Source of the DNA: Chryseobacterium gleum | GTDB lineage: Bacteria; Bacteroidota; Bacteroidia; Flavobacteriales_D; Crocinitomicaceae | Assembly: GCA_945888625.1 (NCBI GenBank) | Contig: CAMDAH010000002.1 | Coordinates: 124,001 to 188,000, forward strand | Reading direction: 5' to 3' | Length of the DNA stretch: 64,000 nucleotides | In this document: one piece after another, positions 63,269-64,000 of the stretch | Layout of the letters: each line of letters opens with the position of its first letter | Numbering within the stretch: position 1 is the stretch's first letter | Position numbers and translations under genes: made by a program | The notes under the pieces: model-generated | The model's input: only the letters and a program-made list of their open reading frames with translations | Databases searched by the model: none | What the model was told of the DNA's origin: nothing

Positions 63269-64000
63269 TATAGCAATAATTGGTAGCGGTGTCTTGGGAA
63301 GTTTTCACGCATTTCATGCGGCGAAGGTTGGATTGCGCGTTGCCGTCTTTGAAAAAGACTTAATGCCCATGGAATCGAGCGTTCGTAACTTCGGGCAAGT
63401 GGTACCATCTGGGTTTGCTCCAGGACGATGGCATTATTACGGAAGATATTCCACCAAACTTTATCTCGACTTACAGCAAAAAATAGGCATTGGAGTGCGT
63501 AATAACGGTTCGGTTTACCTCGCAAACACCGCTTGTGAAGCCCAGCTATTGGATGCCTTGCACGAGAGCTTCAACCAAGTAAATTATTCGTCGGAACCGA
63601 TGAATCAGCAGCAAGTTTTATCCCGATGGTCGTCCATGAAAAAGGACTATGTTCGAAGTGGCCTATTTTTCCCTCAGGAAGTTTCTGTGGATCCGCGCAT
63701 CATGATTCACAGAATTCACGGGTACATGATCGAACAAATGGGTGTGGACATGCATTTTCTTTCCCCCGTTATCGAATTGAACGACCGTGGTGATAAGGTT
63801 GAAATTTCCACGAGTAATGGAAAAAAAATTCAAGCGAAACAGGTGATTGTTTGCAATGGCCGAGATTTTAAAATACTATTTCCTGAGCTCTTTAACACTT
63901 CTGATATCGAGGTGTGTAAACTTGCCATGATGGTGACAAAACCTATGCCCGAAATTGAACTCAAAGGAAATATTCTTACCGGTCTCACGATTCGTCGTTA
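63261..64000 (+). CDS. FAD-dependent oxidoreductase of phosphonate clusters (cf. TIGR03364), C-terminus cut by window edge
   Basis: Open frame from ATG 63261: MYDIAIIGSGVLGSFHAFHAAKVGLRVAVFEKDLMPMESSVRNFGQVVPSGFAPGRWHYYGRYSTKLYLDLQQKIGIGVRNNGSVYLANT...; dinucleotide-binding GxGxxG. Absent from ORF track (no stop in window). 8-bp overlap with upstream HAD gene. Confidence 0.85.
   Translation, partial: MYDIAIIGSGVLGSFHAFHAAKVGLRVAVFEKDLMPMESSVRNFGQVVPSGFAPGRWHYYGRYSTKLYLDLQQKIGIGVRNNGSVYLANTACEAQLLDALHESFNQVNYSSEPMNQQQVLSRWSSMKKDYVRSGLFFPQEVSVDPRIMIHRIHGYMIEQMGVDMHFLSPVIELNDRGDKVEISTSNGKKIQAKQVIVCNGRDFKILFPELFNTSDIEVCKLAMMVTKPMPEIELKGNILTGLTIRR

Overview
The window looks like a chromosomal segment of a Bacteroidota (Flavobacteriales-like) bacterium. 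The signs are the S10-spc-alpha ribosomal order with rplQ-carA-eno, type IX secretion (T9SS) C-terminal sorting domains, TAnnTTTG-type -7 promoters and AT-rich DNA. From left to right it contains: a KDPG-aldolase tail; an SPFH protein; a secreted DRGH nuclease; a TetR/TolC/HlyD/RND efflux operon behind an 18-bp palindrome; a thioredoxin-like protein; the full rpsL-to-rplQ translation block (13.2-30.4 kb, including rpmD and rpmJ, which the ORF track missed); carA and eno; an AlkB-like membrane hydroxylase next to a 3-hydroxyacyl-CoA dehydrogenase; a flippase and a DEAD-box helicase; an exopolysaccharide cluster; an arsenic operon (arsR, DUF6428-like, LMW-PTP-like ArsC, ACR3) preceded by a 60-bp tandem repeat array; a LysM protein; an AsmA-like protein; and, at the right end, a probable phosphonate/phosphoester cluster. 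That cluster has a secreted metallophosphatase, an Omp85-like barrel, two paralogous alkaline-phosphatase-superfamily hydrolases (one with a T9SS tail, one without), a DUF5690-like transporter, PhnX, a PhnX-like HAD, an SprB-repeat surface protein and an FAD oxidoreductase cut by the window edge. The best leads are the phosphonate cluster with its duplicated hydrolase, the repeat array in front of arsR, the long minisatellite in the L17 gene, and an orphan T9SS sorting-domain remnant. All family names come from reading motifs by eye; no search was run.
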